Notes: generated by a model not told the origin, from the letters alone. DNA of 64,000 nt from Mycobacterium sp. WUMAC-067 (GCF_020217485.1 NZ_JAEKMI010000019.1:1-64000); one strand, 5' to 3'; shown: positions 31,147 to 47,633, numbered from the stretch's first letter. Made by a program: numbers and translations.

Positions 31147-31914
31147 TCAGTCGGCGGACGCGCCGTGCCGTCCCGCGCCCGCGGCGAACCGCCCGGCCCC
31201 CTCGTTCGCCTCCGCGGCCACCCGGGAGATGCTGGCGAACTCGAAATCGAGCGCCTCGGATTCCGTTGCCCCCCATTGGTGTAGCGCCGAGAGCCGATCC
31301 GAGCGCAGGCACTGCTGCGGCAACGCCGCCAGTCGCGCCGCCAATTCCTCTGCGGCCTGGCGTGATTGGCCCTTGGGGACCACCCGATTCGCCAGGCCGA
31401 TGGCCAAGGCTTCGTCGGCGGACACGGCGCGACCGGTGAGGATCATGTCCATCGCGCGGCTGTGGCCGATCAGCCTCGGCAACCGCACGGTTCCCCCGTC
31501 GATCAAGGGGACGCCCCAGCGCCGGCAGAACACCCCGAACACGGCGTCCTCCTCGACCACCCGCAGGTCACACCAGATGGCCAGCTCGAGACCGCCGGCG
31601 ACGGCGTAGCCGCTGACCGCGGCGATGACGGGCTTGGACAACACCATCCGCGTCGGCCCCATCGGGCCCGGGCCCGTCCGGTGCACGGCGTTGGCCTCGG
31701 GTGTGCCGAACGCCTTCAAATCGGCTCCGGCGCAAAAGGTTCCGCCGTCACCCCACAGTACCGCCACCGACGCCGTGTCATCGCGGTCGAACTCCTCGAA
31801 GGCCGCGTACAGTGCGGCCGCCGTCGGGCCGTTGACCGCGTTACGCGCCCCCGGCCGGTCCATGATCACCGTGGTCACCTGGCCGTTGCGCTCGACGCGC
31901 ACCGGATCGCTCAT
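31147..31914 (-). CDS. echA5: Enoyl-CoA hydratase/isomerase family protein (EchA5-like)
   Basis: 255-residue crotonase-fold enzyme. The oxyanion-hole blocks GTFCAGADLKAFG near residue 57 and AAVSGYAVAGGLELAIWCDLR near residue 100 are present, as is RWGVPLIDGGTVRLPR. The first catalytic Glu position is hard to place by eye. It overlaps the PaaX-type regulator by four bases and is the last gene of the fadE8 set. Substrate unknown. Confidence 0.9.
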   Translation of the reverse strand: MSDPVRVERNGQVTTVIMDRPGARNAVNGPTAAALYAAFEEFDRDDTASVAVLWGDGGTFCAGADLKAFGTPEANAVHRTGPGPMGPTRMVLSKPVIAAVSGYAVAGGLELAIWCDLRVVEEDAVFGVFCRRWGVPLIDGGTVRLPRLIGHSRAMDMILTGRAVSADEALAIGLANRVVPKGQSRQAAEELAARLAALPQQCLRSDRLSALHQWGATESEALDFEFASISRVAAEANEGAGRFAAGAGRHGASAD

Positions 31915-32630
31915 CTCGCCTCCGCACCTAGTGGTTCGCGCCGCTGCAGCAGCTCAGCGGCGAAGTCGTGGTAGGCCGCCCGCAGCCGGGCCCCGGGCCA
32001 GTCGGCCGGCAGCAGTTCGTCGGGCAGGACCGGGTCGGTGAGCAGGTGCCGGACCGTCGCCGCGGCCACCACGAATCGGCCGGGAATGTCCGGCGCGGCG
32101 GCCATTTCGTCGAGCAACCGGTGCCCGAACTGCGCCCAGGCGGGCAGGTCCCACAGCCGCGCGGCCAGCTCGGCGGGGTCACCGTCGCGCGCCCGCAGCA
32201 CCCGGAGCCTGGCCGTGACGTCGGGGCCGAGCTCCGCGTCGATGTTGTCCGGACGCATCCACACCCCCTCGCGCAACTCTCCGAAGCGCTTGTCGTGCAT
32301 GGCCGTTCGCAGCGCGGCGCGGGTGCGGGCATCGTCTCCCACGCTGGTCACGATGAGCGTGATCCACTCCCCGCGCCAGGGGCGCACGCGCGGGTCGATG
32401 GCATCGTCCTGGCGCCGCTGGCGGGCGAGCAGGCGATCCGAGAGCCGGTAGCCGTCGGCGTTGCGGACCAGGTCGCCCGCACCGACCATCCGGGTCAGCG
32501 CCACTCGCAGCGTCGACTCCTTGATGCCGAAATCGGAAGTGAGCCTGACCAATTCGCTGGCACGGGCGTGCGCCGGGTGGGCGCCGAGCAGCACGCTGAG
32601 CACCACCGACCGGGCCGTCATGTCCGGCAT
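31911..32630 (-). CDS. PaaX-family transcriptional regulator (Rv0674-like)
   Basis: 239 residues. The N-terminal winged helix (SVVLSVLLGAHP through GIKESTLRVALTRMVGAGDLVRNADGYRL) and C-terminal PaaX domain are typical. PaaX proteins repress phenylacetate genes and sense an aryl-CoA thioester. It is sandwiched between two enoyl-CoA hydratase genes, so it probably senses a CoA ester of this pathway. Two bases after the echA4 stop; overlaps echA5 by four. Confidence 0.88.
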   Translation of the reverse strand: MPDMTARSVVLSVLLGAHPAHARASELVRLTSDFGIKESTLRVALTRMVGAGDLVRNADGYRLSDRLLARQRRQDDAIDPRVRPWRGEWITLIVTSVGDDARTRAALRTAMHDKRFGELREGVWMRPDNIDAELGPDVTARLRVLRARDGDPAELAARLWDLPAWAQFGHRLLDEMAAAPDIPGRFVVAAATVRHLLTDPVLPDELLPADWPGARLRAAYHDFAAELLQRREPLGAEAR

Positions 32631-32632
32631 GG

Positions 32633-33571
32633 CTACACTCCGGACGCCCGGCGGCCGTGGTCGCCGAACGGTTCGTCACGATGCCGCACCGCCTCGCGGA
32701 ATCCGTGCTCGACCGCGTCGGCGACGAACGCGTGGCCCTCGGGCGTGTGCCGGGCGACGCCGTCGAACACCGTGCTGACCATCCTGCTGGTGGCCACACC
32801 CTGTTGCAGCAGAGCGGTATTCAGCGCGAGCTTGATCATGATCAGCTGGTTGACCGGCACCGCGGCGATCCGCTCGACCAGCCGCTCGGTGCGCTCGTCG
32901 AGGTCCGCGGGATCCGGCGCCTCGACCGCCCATCCCCACTCCGCGGCCTGGGCGCCGGTGATGCAATCGCCGGTGAACAGCAGCCGTTTGGCCCGCTGAT
33001 CGCCGAGTCGGTGCGCCCACAGTCCCGCGGCCGGCACGCCCCACACCCGGGTCGGCGGGTATCCGATCTTGGCGTCGGCGGCGGCGACCACCTGGTCGGC
33101 GTGCAGCGCGATGTCGGTGCCCCCGGCCACGCAGTAGCCGTGGATCTTGACCACCGTGGGCTTGTCGGCGTGCATGAGGCTGGAAAAGCCGCGCACGAAG
33201 CGGCTCATCATTTGGTAGTCGACCATCGGGTCCCACGGCTGATCCGCCAGATGGTTGACCGCCTGGGTCTTTCCGTCCAGCACGGTGCCCGCGTACGCGC
33301 CGGTGCCGCCGGCCGATCCGGTGCGGTCGGCGTAGGCGCTCAGGTCGAATCCGGCGCAGAACCCCTCGCCGCGACCGGACACCAGGATGACATGGACGTG
33401 GGGGTCGAGATCGGCCCGCTCGACCAGCGCCGAGAGTTCCAGCGGCGTGTCCGCGACGATCGCGTTGCCCTTGTCGGGCCGGTTGAACGTGATGCGCGCA
33501 ACCCGATCCGTGACCTCATAGGTCATCGTCTTGAGGTTGTCGAAGTCGACCGGCCTGATCGCGTGCGTCAT
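32633..33571 (-). CDS. echA4: Enoyl-CoA hydratase/isomerase family protein (EchA4-like)
   Basis: 312-residue crotonase-fold enzyme, longer than the usual 260 because of an insert after the first oxyanion block (GEGFCAGFDLSAYADRTG and following residues). VKIHGYCVAGGTDIALHADQVVAA supplies the second. The ATG at 33571 overlaps the fadE8 stop by four bases; the frame upstream of it is a shadow of fadE8. Confidence 0.9.
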   Translation of the reverse strand: MTHAIRPVDFDNLKTMTYEVTDRVARITFNRPDKGNAIVADTPLELSALVERADLDPHVHVILVSGRGEGFCAGFDLSAYADRTGSAGGTGAYAGTVLDGKTQAVNHLADQPWDPMVDYQMMSRFVRGFSSLMHADKPTVVKIHGYCVAGGTDIALHADQVVAAADAKIGYPPTRVWGVPAAGLWAHRLGDQRAKRLLFTGDCITGAQAAEWGWAVEAPDPADLDERTERLVERIAAVPVNQLIMIKLALNTALLQQGVATSRMVSTVFDGVARHTPEGHAFVADAVEHGFREAVRHRDEPFGDHGRRASGV

Positions 33572-35196
33572 CCCTTTACTAGAGCACGCTCGAGGATCGG
33601 CGCGAGGTCGAGCCCGTCCGGCATGGTGCCGAACGCGCCGCCCCACCGGCGGTCGAGCCGGGTCGTCAGGAATGCCTCGGCGACGGCCGGGTGCCCGTGG
33701 CGCACCAGCAGCGAGCCCTGCAGCGCCAGGCAGATGTCCTCGGCGACCTTGCGGCCGCGGTAGGCGATGGTCTCCAGGTTGGTCAGCTCGGCGCGCAGCC
33801 GCCCGACATGGTTGCCCAGGCGCGGGTCCTGACCCGCGCTCTCCGCGATCTCGTCGAACAGCACGTCGACGCATTCGGGGCGAGTCGCCATGGCGCGCAA
33901 CGTATCCAGCGCGCTGACGTTGCCCGAGCCCTCCCAGATGCCCATCAGCGGCGCCTCCCGGTACAGCCGCGGCATGCCGGAGTCCTCGACATAGCCGTTG
34001 CCGCCCAGGCATTCCAGCGCCTCGGCGGCGTGCGGGGTGGAGCGCTTGCACACCCAGTACTTGCTGGCGGCCAGGCCGATTCGGCGCAGCAGCGCCTCGG
34101 TCTCGTCGCCGCGCACGGCCCTGTCGGTGGCGCCGGCCATTCGCATCGCGACCATGGTGGCCGCCTCGGCCTCGACGGCCAGGTCGGCCAGCACGTTGCG
34201 CATCAGCGGCTGGTCAATGAGGTAGGCGCCGAAGGCCTTTCGGTGCTGGGCATGGTAGATGGCGCGGGTCAGACCGGTGCGCATGCTGGTGGCGCTGCCC
34301 AGGGTGCAGTCCAGCCGGGTGAGGTTGACCATCTCGATGATGGTCGGCACACCGCGGCCCTCCTCCCCCACCAGCCAGGCGATCGCGCCGTCGTATTCGA
34401 CCTCGCTGGAAGCGTTGGCGTGGTTGCCGAGCTTGTCCTTGAGCCGCTGCAGGAACATCCGGTTGCGGGTGCCGTCGGGCAGCACGCGCGGCAGCATGAA
34501 GCACGAAAGCCCTTGTGGCGCCTGCGCGAGCACCAGGAAGATGTCGCACATCGGCGCCGAGGTGAACCACTTGTGGCCGGTCAGGCTGTAGGTCCCGTCG
34601 GCGTTCGGGGTGGCCTGGGTGGTGCCGGCGCGCACGTCGGAGCCGCCCTGCTTCTCGGTCATCGACATGCCCGCGGTGATGCCCGGTTTGCTGGTGGCCG
34701 GCTTGAGGTCCGGGTCGTATTCGCGGGTCGTCAGCAGCGGCTCGTAGGTACTGGCCAGCTCGGGGTTGTAGCGCAACGCGGGCACCACGGCATACGTCAT
34801 CGAGATCGGACAGATGTGCCCCGGCTCGACCGTCCACACCGAGGTCTTGGCGGCCCGGACGACGTGCGCGCCGGGCCGATCGTCGGCCCAGGGCGCGGCG
34901 TGCATACCGTGGGAGATCGCCGCGCGCATCAGTTCGTGGTACGCCGGGTCGTATTCGACCTCGTCGACGCGGTGGCCGTTGCGGTCGTGGGTGTGCAGGA
35001 TGGGCCGGTTGCGGTCGGCGAGCTCGCCCCATCGCTGCGCTTCGCGGCTGGCCGACAGCGCGCCGACCTCGTTCACCTCGTCCAGGCCCCACTCGCCGCC
35101 CTCGCGGATCAGGGCCTCGGTGAGCACCGCCGAAGTGGCGGGGTTGTGGTCCTCCAGGGGCGGGACCTGGTTGGTGACGACGTGGGTATCCGACAT
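33568..35196 (-). CDS. fadE8: Acyl-CoA dehydrogenase FadE8 (AidB-like)
   Basis: 542-residue flavoprotein of the acyl-CoA dehydrogenase superfamily. MSMTEKQGGSDVRAGTT and YSLTGHKWFTSAPMCD bind FAD and substrate. CLGGNGYVEDSGMPRLYREAPLMGIWEGSGNV is the C-terminal signature, given here as consecutive blocks. The length, the N-terminal NQVPPLEDHNPATSAVLTEAL and the extra C-terminal domain resemble the AidB branch, which protects DNA from alkylation in E. coli, so a plain beta-oxidation role is not certain. First gene of the fadE8-echA4-paaX-echA5 set. Confidence 0.93.
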   Translation of the reverse strand: MSDTHVVTNQVPPLEDHNPATSAVLTEALIREGGEWGLDEVNEVGALSASREAQRWGELADRNRPILHTHDRNGHRVDEVEYDPAYHELMRAAISHGMHAAPWADDRPGAHVVRAAKTSVWTVEPGHICPISMTYAVVPALRYNPELASTYEPLLTTREYDPDLKPATSKPGITAGMSMTEKQGGSDVRAGTTQATPNADGTYSLTGHKWFTSAPMCDIFLVLAQAPQGLSCFMLPRVLPDGTRNRMFLQRLKDKLGNHANASSEVEYDGAIAWLVGEEGRGVPTIIEMVNLTRLDCTLGSATSMRTGLTRAIYHAQHRKAFGAYLIDQPLMRNVLADLAVEAEAATMVAMRMAGATDRAVRGDETEALLRRIGLAASKYWVCKRSTPHAAEALECLGGNGYVEDSGMPRLYREAPLMGIWEGSGNVSALDTLRAMATRPECVDVLFDEIAESAGQDPRLGNHVGRLRAELTNLETIAYRGRKVAEDICLALQGSLLVRHGHPAVAEAFLTTRLDRRWGGAFGTMPDGLDLAPILERALVKG

Positions 35197-35243
35197 GCCA
35201 CCAATGTTACATTTTTCCGACAGTCGCACAAGAGGTGTAATGA

Positions 35244-36083
35244 TCAGCGGGGGTGGGCGGCGAAGAAGTCCCACAGCTCTCGCGTCGCGAAGTCCGGCCA
35301 CTCGTGGTCGCCCCGGTCCACCGTGACGAGCACGACTCCGCGCCCCTCGGCGCAGCCCGCGGTCGACGTGGTAATCGGGCCGTCGGTGGCGGTGGATGGG
35401 GCGCCGCACTGATCGACGTTGCGCCAGAACGCATTCACGTTCGGCACCGGCGGTCCGTTGATCACGCTGTACCCCGGCCCGCCGCCGTAGGGCACCAGCT
35501 GATCGGCCGTGCCGTGAATGTGCATGACCGACATCGGACGCGGCGTCCGGCACGCGTTCAGCTGCGTGCCCGCGACCGGGCCGATCGCCGCGAAGATCTC
35601 GGTGGTGCACGCCAGCGTGTAGGACATGATGCCGCCGTTGCTCATGCCGGTGGCGTAGACCTTGGCGGTGTCGATGCCGACGTTCTTGGCGATGTCAGCG
35701 ACGGCCGCCCTGATGAAACCGACGTCGTCGACGCCCTCGCGTCCAGACCGGCCGCAGCAGGTCTGCCCGTCGACGTTCCAGGCGTGGTCGAGGCCATCCG
35801 GGTAGGCGACGACGAACTTGCCCGCATCGGCCAATCCGTCCCATCGGTAGTCTCTTTCGGCTTCCCTGGCGCTGCCCGACACGCCATGCATCATGACCAC
35901 CAGCGGGGCCGCGTCCGGCACTCCCGCGGGCTTGTACAGCCGATAGCTGCGATCGAGATCGCCGACCTTGAGGTGGTGGACGCTGGTGCCGGTGACGAAG
36001 CCCGACGGCAGGTGGGCGAATCCCGGGAAGCAGCCCGCGACCACCAGGACAACACCCAAGATCGCGGGCAGGCGGCGCAGCAT
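35244..36083 (-). CDS. lpqP: Lipoprotein esterase LpqP (PHB depolymerase / feruloyl esterase-like)
   Basis: 279 residues. A signal peptide ends in VVAGC, a lipobox that would anchor the mature enzyme outside the membrane. The alpha/beta hydrolase domain has oxyanion block VMMHGVSGSA, nucleophile elbow GMSNGG, and the acid and His region HGTADQLVPYGG and DRGDHEWPD. Cys pairs (QTCCGRSG, TLACTT) suggest disulfides. Substrate unknown. 27 bases after the endonuclease IV gene on the same strand. Confidence 0.9.
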   Translation of the reverse strand: MLRRLPAILGVVLVVAGCFPGFAHLPSGFVTGTSVHHLKVGDLDRSYRLYKPAGVPDAAPLVVMMHGVSGSAREAERDYRWDGLADAGKFVVAYPDGLDHAWNVDGQTCCGRSGREGVDDVGFIRAAVADIAKNVGIDTAKVYATGMSNGGIMSYTLACTTEIFAAIGPVAGTQLNACRTPRPMSVMHIHGTADQLVPYGGGPGYSVINGPPVPNVNAFWRNVDQCGAPSTATDGPITTSTAGCAEGRGVVLVTVDRGDHEWPDFATRELWDFFAAHPR

Positions 36084-36110
36084 GGATCAAAGGTAAACGC
36101 CGGCCCGCCC

Positions 36111-36866
36111 TCAGCCGCTTGTTTTCTCGCGCAGGAACGCGATGTCGTCCTTGCGGCCCTCGTCGGCGGTTTCGCAGATGACCGGCGCGTCGGCGGCCTT
36201 GACCACCGCGGCGAGCAGTTCGGGATCGATCTGCCCGGTGCCGAAGTTGGCGTGCCGGTCGGCGCCCGAGCCCGCCGCGTCCCTGGAGTCGTTGCAGTGC
36301 ACCAGGTCGATGCGGCCGGTCAGCGCCTTGATCCGGTCGACCGCGTCGATCAGCTGCTCGCCCGCGGCCCAGGCGTGACAGGTGTCCAGGCAGAACCCAA
36401 TTCCCTTGTCGCCGATGTGATCCCACAGCCGGCCGATGGTGTCGAAGTGGCGGGCCATCGCGTGGTCGCCGCCGGCGGTGTTCTCCAGGTAGACCTGCAC
36501 GTCGGTTTCCAGGTAGTCCAGGGCCTTGACCCACCGCTCGAAGCCGGCGTCCATGTCGTTGTCGTCGGCGTGGCCGCCGTGCACGATCACCGCCGTCGCG
36601 TTGATGGCCGCGGCCGCGTCGCAGGTGTCCTGCAGAATCTTGCGCGACGGGATGCGGATGCGGTTGTTGGCCGACGCCACGTTGATCAGGTACGGCGCGT
36701 GGACATAGAGCGGAATAGTCGACGCCTTCAGCGCCTCGGCGTCGTCACGCGGCTTGGGCTTCTTCCAGCTTTGCGGGTTGCCGAGGAAGAACTGCACCAC
36801 GTCGGCGCCGTCAGCCTGCGCGGCGGCCAGCGGGTCGTCTTGGTGGACATGCGAACCGATGAGCAC
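36111..36866 (-). CDS. nfo: Endonuclease IV (apurinic/apyrimidinic endonuclease)
   Basis: Zn-dependent TIM-barrel enzyme of base excision repair; called end in M. tuberculosis. 251 residues with metal-site blocks [45 protein letters not shown] and [23 protein letters not shown] start at 36866. Located between rpoC and lpqP. Confidence 0.95.
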   Translation of the reverse strand: MLIGSHVHQDDPLAAAQADGADVVQFFLGNPQSWKKPKPRDDAEALKASTIPLYVHAPYLINVASANNRIRIPSRKILQDTCDAAAAINATAVIVHGGHADDNDMDAGFERWVKALDYLETDVQVYLENTAGGDHAMARHFDTIGRLWDHIGDKGIGFCLDTCHAWAAGEQLIDAVDRIKALTGRIDLVHCNDSRDAAGSGADRHANFGTGQIDPELLAAVVKAADAPVICETADEGRKDDIAFLREKTSG

Positions 36867-36913
36867 GGTGGCCAGTGTAGTGAGGGGTGCTGACGCCGGC
36901 GAGAGTACGGCTG

Positions 36914-36955
36914 GCCGCACACTCGAGTCCGAAGGTGAAGCTAGCCGCACACTCG
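36914..36955. repeat. 12-bp direct repeat upstream of nfo
   Basis: gccgcacactcg occurs at 36914-36925 and 36944-36955, 30 bases apart start to start. It lies in the rpoC-nfo spacer where nfo promoter elements would be. Confidence 0.6.
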
Positions 36956-36963
36956 TCGCAACG

Positions 36964-36994
36964 AAAAAGCCCCGGGCGAAACCCGGGGCTTTTT
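36964..36994 (-). terminator. Terminator of the rpoBC operon
   Basis: aaaaagccccggg (36964-36976) pairs with cccggggcttttt (36982-36994) around a five-base loop. A textbook intrinsic terminator with U tract, 10 bases past the rpoC stop. Confidence 0.9.
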
Positions 36995-37004
36995 CGTCGT
37001 CGGA

Positions 37005-40979
<3,975 letters not shown>

Positions 40980-40999
40980 TTAGTAACTGAAAACGTTTG

Positions 41000-44723
<3,724 letters not shown>

Positions 44724-44752
44724 ACAATAGCGCAGGACTGCGCATTCCTCAA
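44724..44752 (-). promoter_or_regulatory. rpoBC promoter
   Basis: On minus: TTGAGG (44747-44752), a 17-base spacer, TATTGT (44724-44729). Expected transcript start about 200 bases before rpoB. From here to the mceG stop at 44924 nothing else is seen. Confidence 0.7.
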
Positions 44753-44923
44753 CTTCCCAGCCCTGGGGGTCCAAGGACATCGGCGCTGGCTGGCGATCTC
44801 GACTTCCCTCGGACAGTTCAGGTACATGCTGCCCAACAGACTGGCTCGTTTGGAGCCCGTCGTCAAGAGGGCGGGCCGGGAGTGTTACGCGGAGTTAGCG
44901 CGGAACCCGCCGGCGCGGGCGCC

Positions 44924-45934
44924 CTAGCCGCCGAACTCGTTCGCGCGGAACCTGTGAGTGCCCTCGAGGTCGTCGAGGATGGCGGCCTGAGCGTTCTTGG
45001 GCAGCGTGTGCAGGATCTCGCGCACCCGGGCCTGGCGCCGCGCGACGGCCTTGCGCTCGGGCATCCCCGGTGTCGCGACGATCTGCGGCGGCACACCCTC
45101 GATCTCCTCGACACCGCCGGCGTGGTGACCGGCGTCGATCATGGCCTGCTCTTCGGCCATGGTCGCCTCGTCCTTTTCCTCGGACATGCCGATCGGCCCG
45201 ATGCGGCGCCCGTTGAGGAACTGCCGCACGACCGGCTCGTCGCTGGTCAGCAGCACCTCGCGCGGGCCGAACATGACCAGCTTGCGGCGGAACAGCATGC
45301 CCATGTTGTCCGGCACGGTGCGGGCGATGTTGATGTTGTGCGTCACGATCAACACCGTGGCGTCGATCTGGGCGTTGATGTCGAGGATCAGCTGGCTCAG
45401 GTAGGCGGTGCGAACCGGGTCCAGACCGGAGTCGGGCTCGTCGCACAGGATGATCTGCGGGTCCATCACCAGCGCGCGGGCCAGGCTGGCGCGCTTGCGC
45501 ATACCGCCGGAGATCTCACCGGGGAACTTCTTCTCGTCGCCGCCGAGCCCGACCAGGGTCAGCTTCTCCATGACGATGTCACGGATCTCGCCTTCCTTCT
45601 TCTTGGTGTGCTCGCGCAGCGGGAAGGCCGCGTTGTCGAAGAGGTTCATCGAACCGAACAGCGCGCCGTCCTGGAACATCACGCCGAACAGCGTGCGGAT
45701 CTCGTAGAGCTCCTTGGCCGAACACTGCAGGATGTCCGTGCCGTCGATGACGACCGAGCCGCGCTCCGGGCGCAACAGCCCGATCAATGACTTCAGGAAA
45801 ACCGATTTGCCGGTACCCGACGGTCCCAGCAGGACGCTGACCTCCCCGGCGGGGATTTCCAACGTCACGTCTTCCCAGATTCTCGAGGAACCGAAGGACT
45901 TGGTAAGTCCATTCACCTCGATTGCGACGCCCAT
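44924..45934 (-). CDS. mceG: Mce transport ATPase MceG (Mkl)
   Basis: ATP-binding subunit that powers Mce lipid importers, for example cholesterol and fatty acid uptake. 336 residues: Walker A GPSGTGKS near residue 38, Q-loop FQDGALFG, signature ISGGMRKRAS, Walker B IILCDEPDSG, then a C-terminal extension of about 90 residues special to actinobacterial MceG. ATG at 45934 with GGAAGG seven bases ahead. A longer N-terminus as recalled for M. tuberculosis is out of frame here, which supports this start. The Mce permeases are encoded elsewhere. Confidence 0.95.
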   Translation of the reverse strand: MGVAIEVNGLTKSFGSSRIWEDVTLEIPAGEVSVLLGPSGTGKSVFLKSLIGLLRPERGSVVIDGTDILQCSAKELYEIRTLFGVMFQDGALFGSMNLFDNAAFPLREHTKKKEGEIRDIVMEKLTLVGLGGDEKKFPGEISGGMRKRASLARALVMDPQIILCDEPDSGLDPVRTAYLSQLILDINAQIDATVLIVTHNINIARTVPDNMGMLFRRKLVMFGPREVLLTSDEPVVRQFLNGRRIGPIGMSEEKDEATMAEEQAMIDAGHHAGGVEEIEGVPPQIVATPGMPERKAVARRQARVREILHTLPKNAQAAILDDLEGTHRFRANEFGG

Positions 45935-45992
45935 GGGAAATCCTTCCGTCGACACTCGTGCCTGCCACCTGCCCTTTTGTGTGGCATGAGTC

Positions 45993-45998
45993 ACTGTA
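45993..45998 (-). promoter_or_regulatory. Candidate -10 of mceG
   Basis: TACAGT on minus fits the mycobacterial TANNNT -10. It would give a leader of about 55 bases. No good -35 is seen 16-18 bases upstream. Confidence 0.35.
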
Positions 45999-46105
45999 GC
46001 GCACTGCTGCCACACGGCATCAGGGTTGCGGAACACAGCGGGGAAAAATTGGCCTTCCCGAGATCAGGCGGAAGCCCCCATGGCGCAACTTATTTGACGC
46101 ACGTG

Positions 46106-47608
46106 TTAGCCAGCGGGCGCCCAATTGCCGTGGAATCCCATCGGCACCCGCTGCGGCAGGTGCACGGTGGCGACGTGCTCGAGCGTCTGCGCGTCCAGTA
46201 ACACCAGCTGCCCTTCGGCGCGGTCGCGGTGATACCCGAAGCCCATCAGGACGCCGTCGTCCTCGGCGCGCGCCGCGGGGTCGGGCACAAAACACATCTC
46301 GCCCAACAAAAGTCCGGCATCGAGGGGGGCCGTGGCGCTGGAGCCGCTCGCGTAGTCGTGCTTGTACACGGTGGTGGACATCTCGGATTCCCCGCCCGAC
46401 AGGTACCCGCCGTCGGTCCCGATGGTGTAGCCGAACCGGTGCCGCCCGCCCAGCAAGCTCTCGTTGATCCGCGGGAACTCCTGTGGGCGGTCGTCGCGGC
46501 GTTCGCTGGTCACCGCCCCGGTGGCCAGGTTGACGGTCCAGCGGTCCAGCGTCGGCCGGCTGTCGCCGGGACCGCGCAGGTCACGGTCGAACATCCGCGA
46601 GTAGCGGACCACGTCGAGCACCAAAACCTCTGCCCCGCCACGCATCTCGGAGTAGGCGTTGAGCGGGTGGTAGACGTAGCAGGGCTCGACGTCGAACCAG
46701 CGCACGTCGCGGTTACCGCCCTCTCGCGGCATCACCCCGATGCGCGCCGGGTAGTTGTCATCCCACCGGTAGGGCATCCGATTGATCGGCTGCCGATTCC
46801 GATTGATCGCCATCGTCATCGGGCTGGGCAGCCGCACGCGCCCGATGAGCGACTGCATCACCAGCCGGGCCGGCAAACTCAGCCAGCGGGGCACGTTCGC
46901 CGGCATCACCTGGACGGCGTCGAACGTGACCGGCAGGTCGTAGATCACCACGTACTTGTCGGTCAGCGAGAAGTCGTGCATCATCGGCGACCCGCCCACC
47001 TCGATGTCGACGGTGCGCCGGGCCCGGCCCCGGGTATCGATGACCGAGTACTGCACCGTGCGCCCGCGGGTGAACGAGTAGGACACGGCGTGCAATTCGC
47101 CGGTCCGCGGGTCGGCGTGCGGGTGGGCGGTGTATCCGCCGAATAGGGTTCCGTCGAAGTCGCAGGGCCCCTCGGTGTCCAGCTCGTCGGTCAGGCGGTA
47201 ATTCGCCCCGCCGCCCTCGACGAGCGCGAGCGTGTGTCCGGCATGGCTGAGCACATTGGTGTTGGGGCCGACGGAGAGCATGCCCGCCCGCGGGTTCAGC
47301 CCGCTGGGCGCGGGCTCGCCGAGAGCGGCGCAGACGTGGGCGGTGCGCACCCAGCGGTTGCGATACCAGCGGGCCTGCCCGTCGCGCAGCGCCACCCCGT
47401 GCACCATGCCGTCGCCGCTGAACCAGTGGTAGACCGCCGGGTCCACCTCGGCGACGGGGTTTGGCCCGTTGCGCAGGTAGCGCCCGTCGAGGTGGTCGGG
47501 GATGCGCCCGGTGACCGTGAGGTCGGTGGCGGTGACCTCCGCGCTCACCGGCGCCAGCAAGTCCTCAAGGTAGGGATTGCCGGGCTTGGCGGTTGTCGTG
47601 GTCGCCAT
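46106..47608 (-). CDS. Carotenoid cleavage oxygenase family protein (Rv0654-like)
   Basis: 500-residue seven-bladed propeller dioxygenase that cleaves conjugated double bonds in carotenoids or apocarotenoids with a His4-bound iron. Iron-ligand contexts seen: FGGYTAHPHADPRTGE, SPMMHDFSLTDKYVV, CYVYHPLNAY and a C-terminal MGFHGNW. Divergent from a TetR gene across a 71-base spacer with a perfect palindrome, so probably under its control. Substrate not predictable. Confidence 0.94.
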   Translation of the reverse strand: MATTTTAKPGNPYLEDLLAPVSAEVTATDLTVTGRIPDHLDGRYLRNGPNPVAEVDPAVYHWFSGDGMVHGVALRDGQARWYRNRWVRTAHVCAALGEPAPSGLNPRAGMLSVGPNTNVLSHAGHTLALVEGGGANYRLTDELDTEGPCDFDGTLFGGYTAHPHADPRTGELHAVSYSFTRGRTVQYSVIDTRGRARRTVDIEVGGSPMMHDFSLTDKYVVIYDLPVTFDAVQVMPANVPRWLSLPARLVMQSLIGRVRLPSPMTMAINRNRQPINRMPYRWDDNYPARIGVMPREGGNRDVRWFDVEPCYVYHPLNAYSEMRGGAEVLVLDVVRYSRMFDRDLRGPGDSRPTLDRWTVNLATGAVTSERRDDRPQEFPRINESLLGGRHRFGYTIGTDGGYLSGGESEMSTTVYKHDYASGSSATAPLDAGLLLGEMCFVPDPAARAEDDGVLMGFGYHRDRAEGQLVLLDAQTLEHVATVHLPQRVPMGFHGNWAPAG

Positions 47609-47620
47609 GGCTGAACTCCT

Positions 47621-47633
47621 ATAACATTGTTAT
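47621..47633. promoter_or_regulatory. Palindromic operator between the oxygenase and TetR genes
   Basis: ATAACA-T-TGTTAT: perfect 6-bp arms around one base, 13 bases upstream of the oxygenase start and 47 bases from the TetR start. AT-rich in a GC-rich genome, and placed to block both promoters. Confidence 0.65.
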
